Shown: positions 8,369 to 16,990 of the stretch, piece by piece
Numbering within the stretch: position 1 is the stretch's first letter
Layout of the letters: every line of letters starts with the position of its first letter
Made by a program: the position numbers and the translations under genes
Notes under the pieces: model-generated
Database searches by the model: none
What the model saw: the letters and a program-made list of their open reading frames with translations, nothing else
Told to the model about the DNA's origin: nothing
Source of the DNA: Acinetobacter sp. ANC 3813
Lineage (GTDB): Bacteria > Pseudomonadota > Gammaproteobacteria > Pseudomonadales > Moraxellaceae
Reading direction: 5' to 3'
Assembly: GCF_002135435.1 (NCBI RefSeq)
Contig: NZ_NEGK01000003.1
Location: 186,001 to 250,000, forward strand
DNA: 64,000 nt

Positions 8369-9589
8369 TTATTTGGCAAAAAGGAGCTGCGATTTTAAAT
8401 AGCGCTGCGTCATAAAAATTGCTGCATTTGCACAGACCACAAAGAACAGCATTGAAAGGGTCATATTGATTTGCGCAGTCCATAACAGAACATTCAGCAA
8501 CACCCCGCTGAGCAGACCAAAGCCAAATTGCAAGCTGCCCATCAAAGCGCTGGCAGACCCTGCCTGACGCCCTTGCTGCGACATGGCTAAAGCCGTAGAG
8601 TTAGGCGCAGTTAACCCGATACCAGCGACAGCTAAAAACAGACCTACCAGCATTAAAGGCAGCTCAAATGCCGAAAAGATAAATGCAAGCAGCAATATAA
8701 CTACACCAAATGCTTGTACTGCACCGCCCATTTTCAAACGCTGCGCTACGCTGTGTTTCTTTTCCAGCTTATGATTCATAGATGAAAGCAAAACTGTGCC
8801 TACAGCATTTAAACCAAAAACATAGGCGAACTGCTGCTGGCTGAAATGGTATTGGTCCATTAAAACCGCAGATGCTGCATTGATATAACAGAACAAAATA
8901 CCAAAGCTGAAGCAGCCAGCCAGCATGGGGTATATGTAACTGCGGTCTTGCGCAATATGCACATACAATTGACCTGCCTGCATAAAGGACAGCTTTAAAC
9001 GGCGTTCTGCAGGCAACGTTTCTTTAAATTGCAGCAGCACCCAAATGAGACTGACAATCCCCAACGCTGTTAAGGCTACAAAAATAGACTGCCATGGAAA
9101 AAAGATCAGCAGCCATGCGCCAAGTGTCGGAGCAATGACAGGTGCAATCCCCATCACAATCATCATGCTGGCAAATGCTTTGGCGGCACTGGCAGTATCT
9201 AAAACATCACGGATTGCTGCGCGCGCAAGAACAAGCCCCACACAGCTGCCCAGCGCCTGCAGCACACGGACAATCAGCAAGGTGCTTAAACTGTCTGCAT
9301 AAATACATAAGATGCTGGCAATAATATGCAGGCTTAAACCAAAAATAAGCGGTATTTTACGTCCAATGCGGTCACTGATCGGCCCATAGATCAGCTGGCC
9401 GATAGCTAAGCCCAAAAAATAGGCTGGCAGTGAATTTGCAGCCAAGATTGTAGACACATTAAAGTCCTGCGCCATATCTGGCAAAGCAGGCAAATACATA
9501 TCTGTCGATAATGGCGCAATGGCTGTAAGGACAGCCAGCAATAAAATCCAGCTCTTACGGTACGGATTTGAAGATGCAGTCACTTGCAT
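8369..9589 (-). CDS. Bcr/CflA-family MFS drug efflux transporter
   Basis: 406 residues, 12 predicted TM helices. The N-terminal helix reads A-P-L-S-T-D-M-Y-L-P-A-L-P (the D-M-Y-L-P-A signature of Bcr/CflA drug:H+ antiporters), and the loop motif is G-P-I-S-D-R-I-G-R-K. SD AAGGA about 9 bases before the ATG. Exporters of this group give low-level resistance to bicyclomycin, sulfonamide or chloramphenicol, or expel metabolites; here it may relieve aromatic-intermediate toxicity. It has its own terminator, so it is probably not part of the flanking catabolic operons. Confidence 0.85.
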   Translation of the reverse strand: MQVTASSNPYRKSWILLLAVLTAIAPLSTDMYLPALPDMAQDFNVSTILAANSLPAYFLGLAIGQLIYGPISDRIGRKIPLIFGLSLHIIASILCIYADSLSTLLIVRVLQALGSCVGLVLARAAIRDVLDTASAAKAFASMMIVMGIAPVIAPTLGAWLLIFFPWQSIFVALTALGIVSLIWVLLQFKETLPAERRLKLSFMQAGQLYVHIAQDRSYIYPMLAGCFSFGILFCYINAASAVLMDQYHFSQQQFAYVFGLNAVGTVLLSSMNHKLEKKHSVAQRLKMGGAVQAFGVVILLLAFIFSAFELPLMLVGLFLAVAGIGLTAPNSTALAMSQQGRQAGSASALMGSLQFGFGLLSGVLLNVLLWTAQINMTLSMLFFVVCANAAIFMTQRYLKSQLLFAK

Positions 9590-9670
9590 GGTCCATTTTC
9601 CTTATTATTTTAAATATCAGTCTGCAGCCCGCCGTTACTCAGCAAGCTGCTTAACATATAACGTCAGATT

Positions 9671-10477
9671 TTAGTGTGATTGGCTTAATACAGAACGGTT
9701 TAATAGCCCTTGATCAGCCACAATGGTTTGCCCTGTCATCACTTTGTTTTGCTGTGAAGCTAAAAAGGCGTAAATTGCGCCATAATCTTCTGCATCCGGC
9801 AAATCCTGCAGCAGACTGATGGATTGAAACAGATTTAAAAAGGCATCTTTAGGAATATCAGACTGTTTTTGATGATCCAAATTCAAGGCTTTCGGGCCTT
9901 TTAATTGACTGTTGCCAATCGCCGCTGGCGCTACGCCATTGACCCGAATCTCGGGTGCAAACTCAAAAGCCAATTGCTGAATTAAACTGCGGATTGCGCC
10001 TTTTGTTGCTGTGTATACAGCGCCGCCGCCATCTGCAGCATAGGCAGCCGTAGACGTCGTCAAGACCAGTGCACCCTTGCTGGCTTTCAGCAAATCGGCA
10101 AAAATGTGTGCTGTCAGCATGTAGCCTTTTACATTGACATGAAACAGTTCATCAAAGAGTTGATCCAAATGCTCTGCTGTCATGCTTTGTATCGGCAAAT
10201 TGCCATCAAAAATACCCTGTGCGCCAATTACGGCGTCTAATTTTGAGTATTTATCTAAAATTGCAGATTTGCAGCGCTGCAAGTCTGCAATTTTAGTGAC
10301 ATCACAGCAAAGCAATAAATCCTGCTCATTAAAATCAGAAGCAATTAGCTGCAGCTTTTCTTCTGCGATATCTGTAACAATAACTTCTGCGCCTTGCGCC
10401 TTGCAGTATTTTGCAATGCCCAGCCCCAATCCTGAGCCCGCGCCTGTGATCAATATCGTATGATTTTGCAGCAGCAT
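9671..10477 (-). CDS. SDR oxidoreductase, cis-dihydrodiol dehydrogenase-like (BphB/HcaB type)
   Basis: 268 residues. Cofactor motif T-G-A-G-S-G-L-G-L-G at the N-terminus and catalytic Y-T-A-T-K near residue 152. The stretch F-D-E-L-F-H-V-N-V-K-G-Y, the V-N-G-V-A-P segment and L-K-G-P-K-A-L-N-L resemble cis-2,3-dihydrodiol dehydrogenases of biphenyl and phenylpropionate pathways more than fatty-acid or sugar SDRs. Such enzymes rearomatise a cis-diol to a catechol using NAD+. No Rieske ring-hydroxylating dioxygenase is in the window, so its diol substrate would have to come from elsewhere or the enzyme acts on another alcohol. SD AAGGA precedes the ATG. Confidence 0.75.
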   Translation of the reverse strand: MLLQNHTILITGAGSGLGLGIAKYCKAQGAEVIVTDIAEEKLQLIASDFNEQDLLLCCDVTKIADLQRCKSAILDKYSKLDAVIGAQGIFDGNLPIQSMTAEHLDQLFDELFHVNVKGYMLTAHIFADLLKASKGALVLTTSTAAYAADGGGAVYTATKGAIRSLIQQLAFEFAPEIRVNGVAPAAIGNSQLKGPKALNLDHQKQSDIPKDAFLNLFQSISLLQDLPDAEDYGAIYAFLASQQNKVMTGQTIVADQGLLNRSVLSQSH

Positions 10478-10493
10478 AATGTCCGTCCTTTCA

Positions 10494-10521
10494 TTTAAAG
10501 AGCCTGCATATCACAGGCTCT
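10494..10521 (-). terminator. terminator after MetA-type OMP gene
   Basis: AGAGCCTG / CAGGCTCT arms with a 7-base loop, 16 bases downstream of the minus-strand outer-membrane gene; the T-tail is short. Confidence 0.6.
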
Positions 10522-10536
10522 ATTTTCCAATTTTAT

Positions 10537-11511
10537 TTAAAATTCTGCTGGCGCGTTAGCAGGTTTAGGCTTATTTTTCATAAACACTGGCACTGAAATA
10601 TTCAGCGCAAAACGGCCATCATTGCTGACTGCATTTTTAGTTTCTAAATCTTTAGACCAGCTCAAACCTACGAACAAGCCGCGGCCAAAATCTTTCAGCA
10701 CCTGTACGCCTAAACCAATCTGGCGCGCTTTGCCATTGGTCGTGCCATAATAAGCAGTGCCGTTGTTTTCATCACTGGTTACCTGCTCACGCACATAGCC
10801 AATCGGTCCAATTTGCAGGCCCTGATGAATCGAATCCAGTTTTTTCAGCACAGTAGCATCAAAGAAAAATTCATCGCCAGAGAGGTACTTGGTCTTATCA
10901 TTTTCAAAGTTATAAAAATAATGAGATTCAAAAGACATATTCCAGTCTTGATTCATTAAGCTATAGCCAACACGTGGATTAATTGACCAGTATTCACCGC
11001 TGGTATTGGTGCCGCCAAGTTTCCAAGAACCTGTTGTTGCAATGGCGCCCACCCCTGCACTGACAAATTGCCCTGGGCTTAAAGTCCAAGCAATATCTGC
11101 AAAATGCACATCAATATTGGCAATATTGGTATTTGAATGCGTGCCTACTTCCCCAAGCATAGGGTTGCTGATTTCTTCCTCTGCCAGAATAAATGGCACA
11201 GCCAGCCATGCACGATAATCACCGCCTAACAGCTGGAAGCCTGGGGTATAGATAAAAATAGAGGTAGACGCTGGCGCATTTAATTTAAGCCCCATATTGT
11301 CGCCGTTATCATCCTTCAATTGGCCGTTTAGATGCTTGGTTGAACTGGTGTAGTACAAACCTGGCGGAAGCGGCGCACTTAAAGGAATACCCATGGTATT
11401 GCCTGCTGGCGCCTGCGGTGCTGCCCCTGGCTCTAAAGCCCAAACCGTTTGAACAATAGACATGCTCAAAATACTTAAAGCAAATACCTGCTTTAATTGT
11501 TTTTTTAACAT
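10537..11511 (-). CDS. outer-membrane protein of the phenol meta-pathway family
   Basis: About 324 residues. Signal peptide M-L-K-K-Q-L-K-Q-V-F-A-L-S-I-L-S-M-S, cleaved near W-A-L-E. The mature part contains P-P-G-L-Y-Y and many alternating beta strands ending in N-I-S-V-P-V-F, as in the Phenol_MetA_deg (SphA-like) outer-membrane family linked with uptake of hydrophobic aromatics. ATG 11511 is preferred over 11523: GGAG stands 6 bases before it. The gene lies between the dihydrodiol-dehydrogenase-like SDR and the DUF2783/MhpA-like pair on the same strand. A paralogue is at 24961-25833. Confidence 0.78.
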   Translation of the reverse strand: MLKKQLKQVFALSILSMSIVQTVWALEPGAAPQAPAGNTMGIPLSAPLPPGLYYTSSTKHLNGQLKDDNGDNMGLKLNAPASTSIFIYTPGFQLLGGDYRAWLAVPFILAEEEISNPMLGEVGTHSNTNIANIDVHFADIAWTLSPGQFVSAGVGAIATTGSWKLGGTNTSGEYWSINPRVGYSLMNQDWNMSFESHYFYNFENDKTKYLSGDEFFFDATVLKKLDSIHQGLQIGPIGYVREQVTSDENNGTAYYGTTNGKARQIGLGVQVLKDFGRGLFVGLSWSKDLETKNAVSNDGRFALNISVPVFMKNKPKPANAPAEF

Positions 11512-11523
11512 TGCTGACTCCAT

Positions 11524-11842
11524 TAGCTTTGTTTATTCCAGTTGTTAAACTATTGAAATGTACAAAATAAAGTCACCAAAAAAACACGAATTCAGTTATG
11601 AAATTAATAGATACCAGAGTGATGCTGCAGCAGCATAAATAGCAATTCTATCTATAAGAATGAGACGAGTAATAATCAAAAAAATCATGAATTTTAATTA
11701 AAAAAAGCAGAATCTAAAGCATTCTGCTTTTTTTTTGAGATAGACAGCTCAGCTCCATGAAATAGAGATGCTGAAATCACACCGCTATTTCAAAGCAGTA
11801 CTAGCTTGTTTTTAAACATGAGCTACACGATAAATCTCGCCA
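11524..11842. other. intergenic region with one strong hairpin
   Basis: This 319-base spacer lies between the DUF2783 stop and the MetA-type OMP start. Apart from the terminator at 11701-11736 it shows no ORF. The promoter for the OMP gene is expected in bases 11540-11690, which are AT-rich. Confidence 0.6.
11701..11736 (-). terminator. strong terminator after DUF2783 gene
   Basis: AAAAGCAGAAT / ATTCTGCTTTT arms flanked by A- and T-runs, so it can act in either direction; it serves the monooxygenase-DUF2783 operon. Confidence 0.8.
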
Positions 11843-12028
11843 TTAATCTTCAAATACTTTGGCTTGATGCACCAAGTCCTGAAATACAGCCCCATCCTGT
11901 ATTTGGTTGGCGCTGAGTAATGCCAGTTTCACTAAAAAAAGTTCTCGTTTGGACTCAGAAACGCTATCTAAAGTTTCTGCCAGCAGATCATAGACTTTTT
12001 CTAAATCTGGAATGCTGATTGTGTTCAT
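11843..12028 (-). CDS. DUF2783 small protein
   Basis: 61 residues from ATG 12028, containing D-L-E-K-V-Y-D-L-L-A-E-T-L-D and F-L-V-K-L-A-L-L-S-A-N-Q-I. This matches the DUF2783 family, tiny proteins almost always encoded beside FAD-dependent hydroxylases. The start overlaps the stop of the monooxygenase (ATGA, 12025-12028), which implies translational coupling and probably a stoichiometric partner or accessory subunit. Function unproven. The longer frame upstream (to 12103) lies inside the monooxygenase and is rejected. Confidence 0.8.
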   Translation of the reverse strand: MNTISIPDLEKVYDLLAETLDSVSESKRELFLVKLALLSANQIQDGAVFQDLVHQAKVFED

Positions 12029-13737
12029 ACTGTCACTCCTTGTGCGCTGTGCAGAAATTGATTTAAAGTTTGTGTGATGGACTGTTCGACATAGTTCATC
12101 CAACGTCCATTTATATGGTGTTCAGGACGGACTAAATAAACAGCGCCAGCTTGAGCAAAAAATTGTTCTGCAGCAATTTCTGGTGTAATACTAAAAGTAT
12201 GCTCAGCTTCTGTTGACTTTTGTCCGTCTACTGCTAAAGCGATGATTTGAATTGGAATACCTTGCACTTTCAGCGCAGTTATTTCTGCACTTAAAGTCGC
12301 AGGCAGCTGGCCTTGCTCCGTTATCGCTAGGACAGTAAATTTTCCAGAAATTGCATCATATAAATATGAGCCATCTGCAAATTTTAAATTCGGGATTAAC
12401 GCGCCATTTTCTGTGATTTCATTCATTTTAGCGTTGTCATCACAAGCACTATTTAAAGGTGAAAGTGTATATGCATGCGGTCTTGAGGTACGCCAATGAT
12501 AAAGCGGGCGCACAAATTCATGCTCCAATGATAATGACAGCACCGCGTCACGCAATAAGCGATAGCCCTCTGTTGGCGGCGCCATAAAACGCGTGGATTT
12601 TCCTGCTTCTGCAATAATTTCCCGTGCAGCACCAACTCTATCACAACTATAGCTCTGCAATAGTTTCTCTGAGGCCCAGCCCTTCACTACGCCAGCGAGT
12701 TTCCACGCTATATCTTGCGCATCTTGAAAGCCTGTATTGGCTCCCCGCACACCAAAAATAGGCAGTAAATGAGCTGCATCACCCGCAAAAATAATTCGAT
12801 TATGAACATAACGATCTAAAGTTAAAGCACGTGCAGAATAAACGGTACTCCAATCCATTTCCCATTCTAAATGGTCTTTGCCAATCATTTTCAGCTGGTC
12901 ATTGACAGCCTTATGCAAATTTTCAGGCAACAGCGCTTCTTCCGGAGAAATCGCAGGGTCTAGCTGATAATCAAATCGCCAAATGCTGTCTGGTTCACGA
13001 TGCATCAAAATAGTATTGCCGGGATTCCAGTCTGGAGAAAAATAAGCTAAACGCTCAGTTGGATAATCCAGCTTAATACGAATATCAGCAATCACAAACC
13101 GACCTTCATAACTGGCACCTTGCATTCGCAGCTTCATGCGCTCACGGATTGGGGAACGGCCGCCATCGGCTGCAACAACCCATTTTGCGTGATGTGTATA
13201 GCTGCCCTCCGACGTTTCAATTGTTAAAGTGACTTGATCATTTTCTTGAATATGATCACTAACCTTGTTGCCCCAACGCACCTCAATATTGGGCTGCTGT
13301 TGAATACTGTCTAAAAGGAAATGTTCCAGCCAGTTCTGCTGCAGATTATTTAAAGGCGCAAACTGATCATGAACACTGGTCGGCGATGCCATACGGAAAG
13401 CAATTTGGCCTTTATAAATAGAATTGCCATGCGTCCACGGCAAAGCTTTAGTCATGATGCGTTCAGCAGCACCTGCCGCTTGTAAAATTTCCATGGACCG
13501 TTTGGTGTACACCAAAGCTCGGCTGCCCTCAGACAGCTGCTGTTCGGCAGTAAGTAAAATAACCTTAACACCTTGCTTCGCGAGCAAAAGTGCAACCGTC
13601 ATGCCTATAGGACCTGCCCCCACCACTGTGACTGTCTGATCATCTGCTGCATCAGCTTCAGCAGTGTGAAAATATGGATACACTTGGTAGTTATAATACA
13701 AAGACTTTCTAGGCTCTGTAGCTGGGTTATGCATCAT
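12025..13737 (-). CDS. MhpA-like FAD-dependent monooxygenase
   Basis: 570 residues, the longer hydroxylase class with a C-terminal thioredoxin-like domain. FAD motif G-A-G-P-I-G at about 41-46, D-G motif A-A-D-G-G-R-S and A-G-D-A-A-H-L-L-P-I-F-G-V-R-G-A-N-T-G near residues 310-330 identify the phenol/3-(3-hydroxyphenyl)propionate hydroxylase group. AAGGAG lies 3 bases before ATG 13737 and 6 bases before ATG 13734, so either start is possible. The coupled DUF2783 gene supports this assignment. Expected role: ortho-hydroxylation of a phenolic acid to a catechol for ring cleavage; exact substrate unknown. Confidence 0.85.
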   Translation of the reverse strand: MMHNPATEPRKSLYYNYQVYPYFHTAEADAADDQTVTVVGAGPIGMTVALLLAKQGVKVILLTAEQQLSEGSRALVYTKRSMEILQAAGAAERIMTKALPWTHGNSIYKGQIAFRMASPTSVHDQFAPLNNLQQNWLEHFLLDSIQQQPNIEVRWGNKVSDHIQENDQVTLTIETSEGSYTHHAKWVVAADGGRSPIRERMKLRMQGASYEGRFVIADIRIKLDYPTERLAYFSPDWNPGNTILMHREPDSIWRFDYQLDPAISPEEALLPENLHKAVNDQLKMIGKDHLEWEMDWSTVYSARALTLDRYVHNRIIFAGDAAHLLPIFGVRGANTGFQDAQDIAWKLAGVVKGWASEKLLQSYSCDRVGAAREIIAEAGKSTRFMAPPTEGYRLLRDAVLSLSLEHEFVRPLYHWRTSRPHAYTLSPLNSACDDNAKMNEITENGALIPNLKFADGSYLYDAISGKFTVLAITEQGQLPATLSAEITALKVQGIPIQIIALAVDGQKSTEAEHTFSITPEIAAEQFFAQAGAVYLVRPEHHINGRWMNYVEQSITQTLNQFLHSAQGVTV

Positions 13738-14060
13738 TGACTCCTTGTCATTTCATTCTTCATTTTCATTACAGTTGCCGATTCAGCTGGATACGTTCAC
13801 TTGTGTCTCAACAGCTTCAATACCCAAATTTCAGACTGCAAAATATTTTCTCTTATTTAATAAATTATGCATTACATAATTTATTTACATATTAAGTAAT
13901 TTTTAATAAGTATGCTGTTAGAAATATGAAAAATCAAGTTTTTAAAAATGTGTTTTTTTATTCAGTTGAGGATTTCTTTTACCGCATAATCCTCTGAAAA
14001 AATAAAGAATAATCCTCTTGCAGGATTATTCTTTATCTTGACTTAAACAAGTGGAAAGAA
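13738..14060. other. promoter region and terminator, no gene
   Basis: This 323-base spacer holds the presumed promoter of the minus-strand monooxygenase-DUF2783 operon (very AT-rich, 13840-13960) and the OprD-gene terminator at 14002-14036. No ORF is supported. Confidence 0.6.
14002..14036 (-). terminator. strong terminator after OprD-type porin gene
   Basis: Perfect 15-base arms ATAAAGAATAATCCT / AGGATTATTCTTTAT with a 5-base loop, 24 bases past the porin stop. Confidence 0.8.
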
Positions 14061-15323
14061 TTATTTAAACTTCCACGTATAGTCGATATTTACACGCTGC
14101 TCTTTGGCCGTTTTAAAGGTTGCCTTGGGGCCAAAATCATTTTTGTAATCTTCATGGCGCAGGCGGATAAACAAGCCTTTTAACGGCGTGCTTTGCAGCT
14201 GATAGCTTAACTCAATACCAAATTTGCGCTCTTCGAGTTCCTGACCCGGCTTTAAGTTTTCAAGATGAATATCTGAGCCTTTGGTATAGCGAGTCATCAA
14301 TTTCAAACCCGGCAGCTGATTTTTAAAGTCGTAGTCATAGCGGACAGACCATGCTTTTTCATTTGGGTTTAAAAAATCACTGCCCCAGGCATCCATATAA
14401 GTATTGGTTTCGCCGCCACTTAAGTAGGGAAAACCTGTATCACCTGAGTTATGAATATAGCCTGCGCTAATTTTATGGTTATCAATGCCGAGTCCCACAA
14501 TCATATTGCCATGATGGTTATCAATATTACCCGCTAAAGCTTCACCTTCATCGACTGTTTGGAAATAGCGGAAATCATTGAATAGGCTGTAGTGCTCATC
14601 AAAATGGTAGGTATTTTTCGACCACAACGTATATTGGTTATATACATCATGTAAATTGCCATAGAACAGACCCACCACGCGTTCAGGGTTAAAGTAGTAA
14701 TAGCCGCCTGCATAATGCAGGCCTGAGGTTTCCACCGACGGATATTTCATGTTCGCGCCTGAAAGCTTGATTTTTTCCCAGTTGGTAGAATCTCGATGCG
14801 TTACACGGTCTACATAGCCCGCTTCTAATTTAAAGTTTTCTAAGTCTTTAGATTCTAAAGCCACACCCCGATAGATTTGCGGCAAGAGTCGTGCTGGAGA
14901 ACCAAGCAAAACAGGAATATTTGGAAATAGCGTGCCTGCTTTAATTTCAGTTTGTGACACTTTGGCTTTTGCAGTCAGGCCAATTTTGCCAAAAGAATCG
15001 GCTGGATCACCATTTTTATCTACAGGCATCAAAGCAGTACCTTGATAGCCTTCTTTCCCCCAGAGATTAAAGCCTGCACCTGCATATAAATCTATACCCA
15101 ACCCAACGGCACCCTCTGTATAGCCAGACTTTGCATTTAAAATAAACCCTTGCGACCACTGGCGGGCAGCTGATTGTTTCACTTCTGGATCGGTAAAATT
15201 GCGGTCTAAATAAAAATTACGGGCAGTTACAGCAACACTGCTATCTTCAACAAAATCAGCCAATGCCGCTGAGCTGATGAAACACCCTAAAATCACTGCA
15301 CTTTGTGTTAAACGAAATTCCAT
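14061..15323 (-). CDS. OprD-family outer-membrane porin
   Basis: About 420 residues. Signal peptide ending S-S-A-A-L-A, then D-F-V-E-D-S-S-V-A-V-T-A-R-N-F-Y-L-D-R, the conserved opening of OprD porins, followed by alternating beta strands and a terminal Y-T-W-K-F-K. R-Q-W-S-Q-G-F and a long plug-loop region are also family features. ATG 15323 is preferred: GGAATAAAGCAA precedes it, whereas 15341 lacks an SD. OprD porins of the BenP/VanP type pass aromatic acids. Its partner is the AAHS transporter encoded just upstream, giving an outer- plus inner-membrane uptake pair. Confidence 0.85.
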   Translation of the reverse strand: MEFRLTQSAVILGCFISSAALADFVEDSSVAVTARNFYLDRNFTDPEVKQSAARQWSQGFILNAKSGYTEGAVGLGIDLYAGAGFNLWGKEGYQGTALMPVDKNGDPADSFGKIGLTAKAKVSQTEIKAGTLFPNIPVLLGSPARLLPQIYRGVALESKDLENFKLEAGYVDRVTHRDSTNWEKIKLSGANMKYPSVETSGLHYAGGYYYFNPERVVGLFYGNLHDVYNQYTLWSKNTYHFDEHYSLFNDFRYFQTVDEGEALAGNIDNHHGNMIVGLGIDNHKISAGYIHNSGDTGFPYLSGGETNTYMDAWGSDFLNPNEKAWSVRYDYDFKNQLPGLKLMTRYTKGSDIHLENLKPGQELEERKFGIELSYQLQSTPLKGLFIRLRHEDYKNDFGPKATFKTAKEQRVNIDYTWKFK

Positions 15324-15430
15324 TTGCTTTATTCCATGCATAGTTCAGCACAAGACATGCAGTGCATGTCCTGAAATGTGCTTTAGTTAAAATCGAAAAT
15401 TTAAATTTGAAGTATTAAATCTGACGTGTT

Positions 15431-16762
15431 TTATGACGTCTGCGCTGCTAGGTGCGGCTGTCGGTTAATCAATCTGTACAGTACGAATATAGCCAATGCA
15501 GCAAAGACAAAAATTAGTGCAAAATATCCATAAAGCGTGAGCGCTGGAATACCTTGATCAAGTAAATAACCGGCTGTAATTGGAGATGATATTCCACCAA
15601 AACGGCCTACACCGGTCGCCACACCTAAACCTGTCGAACGCATATTGGCGTCGTAAACATTCATGGTGGTTGAGTAAGTACCTGCCAGAGAGCCCGCTAC
15701 AAACATGCCCAATGCAATGCCAAATACGATCATGAAAGTGAGTACATTTGACAGGGCAACAAAACAAATCATAGAAATTGCATTGCAAATTAAAAATGCC
15801 ATCAGCGATTTAAACAGGCCAATTTTAGTCGTCAATACGCCCAAGATAATTGAGCCGACAATTGCTCCCAAACTCACCATCATGCCAATTTGAATACTTT
15901 GCTCATTGCTTAATCCTGATGCCGCAATAATTTTTGGCGTAAAGCCCAAAATAAAATAGAAACCAAATAAAATAAAGAACATGGCAAACCAAAGAAGTAC
16001 TGTCTGACGGATATATTGACCCGAAAGCAATAATTTAAATGACCCTTTCGCTTCAGTTTTCAATTCCAATTCAGGCAAGTTTTGAACTGTATCCATCTCC
16101 ATTTTATTGAGCAAATGATTCAGGCGCTGCAGCGCATTTTTTGGTTTCTTATACATCAGATATTCAATCGATTCTGGCAAGGCTTTTAGAGAAACAAAGA
16201 ACATCACTAAAGTAATGACACCTGCTGCTATAAAGATATAGCGCCAGCCAAAGTCATTGATGTAATACTTAGTTAGCATTCCGCCTAGAAAGCCTCCAGC
16301 ACCGTAGCATGCTGAAAGTATGGCAACCGAAAGCCCTTTATTCTTTTTAGAAGAATATTCACTGGCCAAAACCATGCAAACTGTTGAAATTCCACCCAAA
16401 CCTAAGCCCGAAATGAAACGCAATGCCAACAATTCATTCATAGTATTGGCAATGCCTGAGCCAAACATGCTCGTGAAGCAAATCACGAGGCTGATTAAAA
16501 TCAAATTACGGCGGCCAATTTTGTCTGCCAAAGGCGAAATAAAAATTGAACCGACTGTCATACCGATCAACCCCATACTGATCAGCAATCCAACTTGCGT
16601 TGAGGTTAACGCTAAATCCTGCGCCACTGAATTTGCGACGAAGGTCATAATCATAAAATCTAGACCGTCAATTAAAAAAAGTACGGCCAGTAAAGTCACC
16701 ACGGCCCATTGGTAACGGCTCATGGCTTTATTTTCAATTGCTGCTTTAATATCTATCGACAT
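15431..16762 (-). CDS. AAHS-family aromatic acid MFS transporter
   Basis: 443 residues, 12 TM segments. Helix 1 contains F-L-I-D-G-L-D-F-M-I-M and loop 2/3 reads S-P-L-A-D-K-I-G-R-R, both typical of aromatic acid:H+ symporters. SD AAAGGG lies 7-8 bases before the ATG. A 107-base gap to the OprD porin gene suggests co-transcription. Upstream is the acyl-CoA ligase that could activate the imported acid. Substrate unknown; a phenylalkanoate or hydroxycinnamate would suit the neighbouring beta-oxidation genes (inference). Confidence 0.83.
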   Translation of the reverse strand: MSIDIKAAIENKAMSRYQWAVVTLLAVLFLIDGLDFMIMTFVANSVAQDLALTSTQVGLLISMGLIGMTVGSIFISPLADKIGRRNLILISLVICFTSMFGSGIANTMNELLALRFISGLGLGGISTVCMVLASEYSSKKNKGLSVAILSACYGAGGFLGGMLTKYYINDFGWRYIFIAAGVITLVMFFVSLKALPESIEYLMYKKPKNALQRLNHLLNKMEMDTVQNLPELELKTEAKGSFKLLLSGQYIRQTVLLWFAMFFILFGFYFILGFTPKIIAASGLSNEQSIQIGMMVSLGAIVGSIILGVLTTKIGLFKSLMAFLICNAISMICFVALSNVLTFMIVFGIALGMFVAGSLAGTYSTTMNVYDANMRSTGLGVATGVGRFGGISSPITAGYLLDQGIPALTLYGYFALIFVFAALAIFVLYRLINRQPHLAAQTS

Positions 16763-16990
16763 TGTCTATCCCTTTCAGCAAGCATCATCACGATGCATTT
16801 TTAATAAGAAGTCTGAACAAATTCCTGTGTTCAGCTTTTTTCAGTAAAAGTTTTCCCCTCAGCGAAGATGAACTTCGCTGAAAAGTGAGAGTTGAATAAA
16901 GATTTTAAGATTCTGCTTTAATCAGCGTACTGATATCCTTTCAGCTGCCGCATAAACGGAACCTATTCAGCTGTGGGTTGCCGAAGCAAA

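Noticed and set aside
12029..12103. Longer N-terminus of the DUF2783 protein
   Set aside because: It lies inside the monooxygenase frame; ATG 12028 gives the family length and the ATGA coupling.
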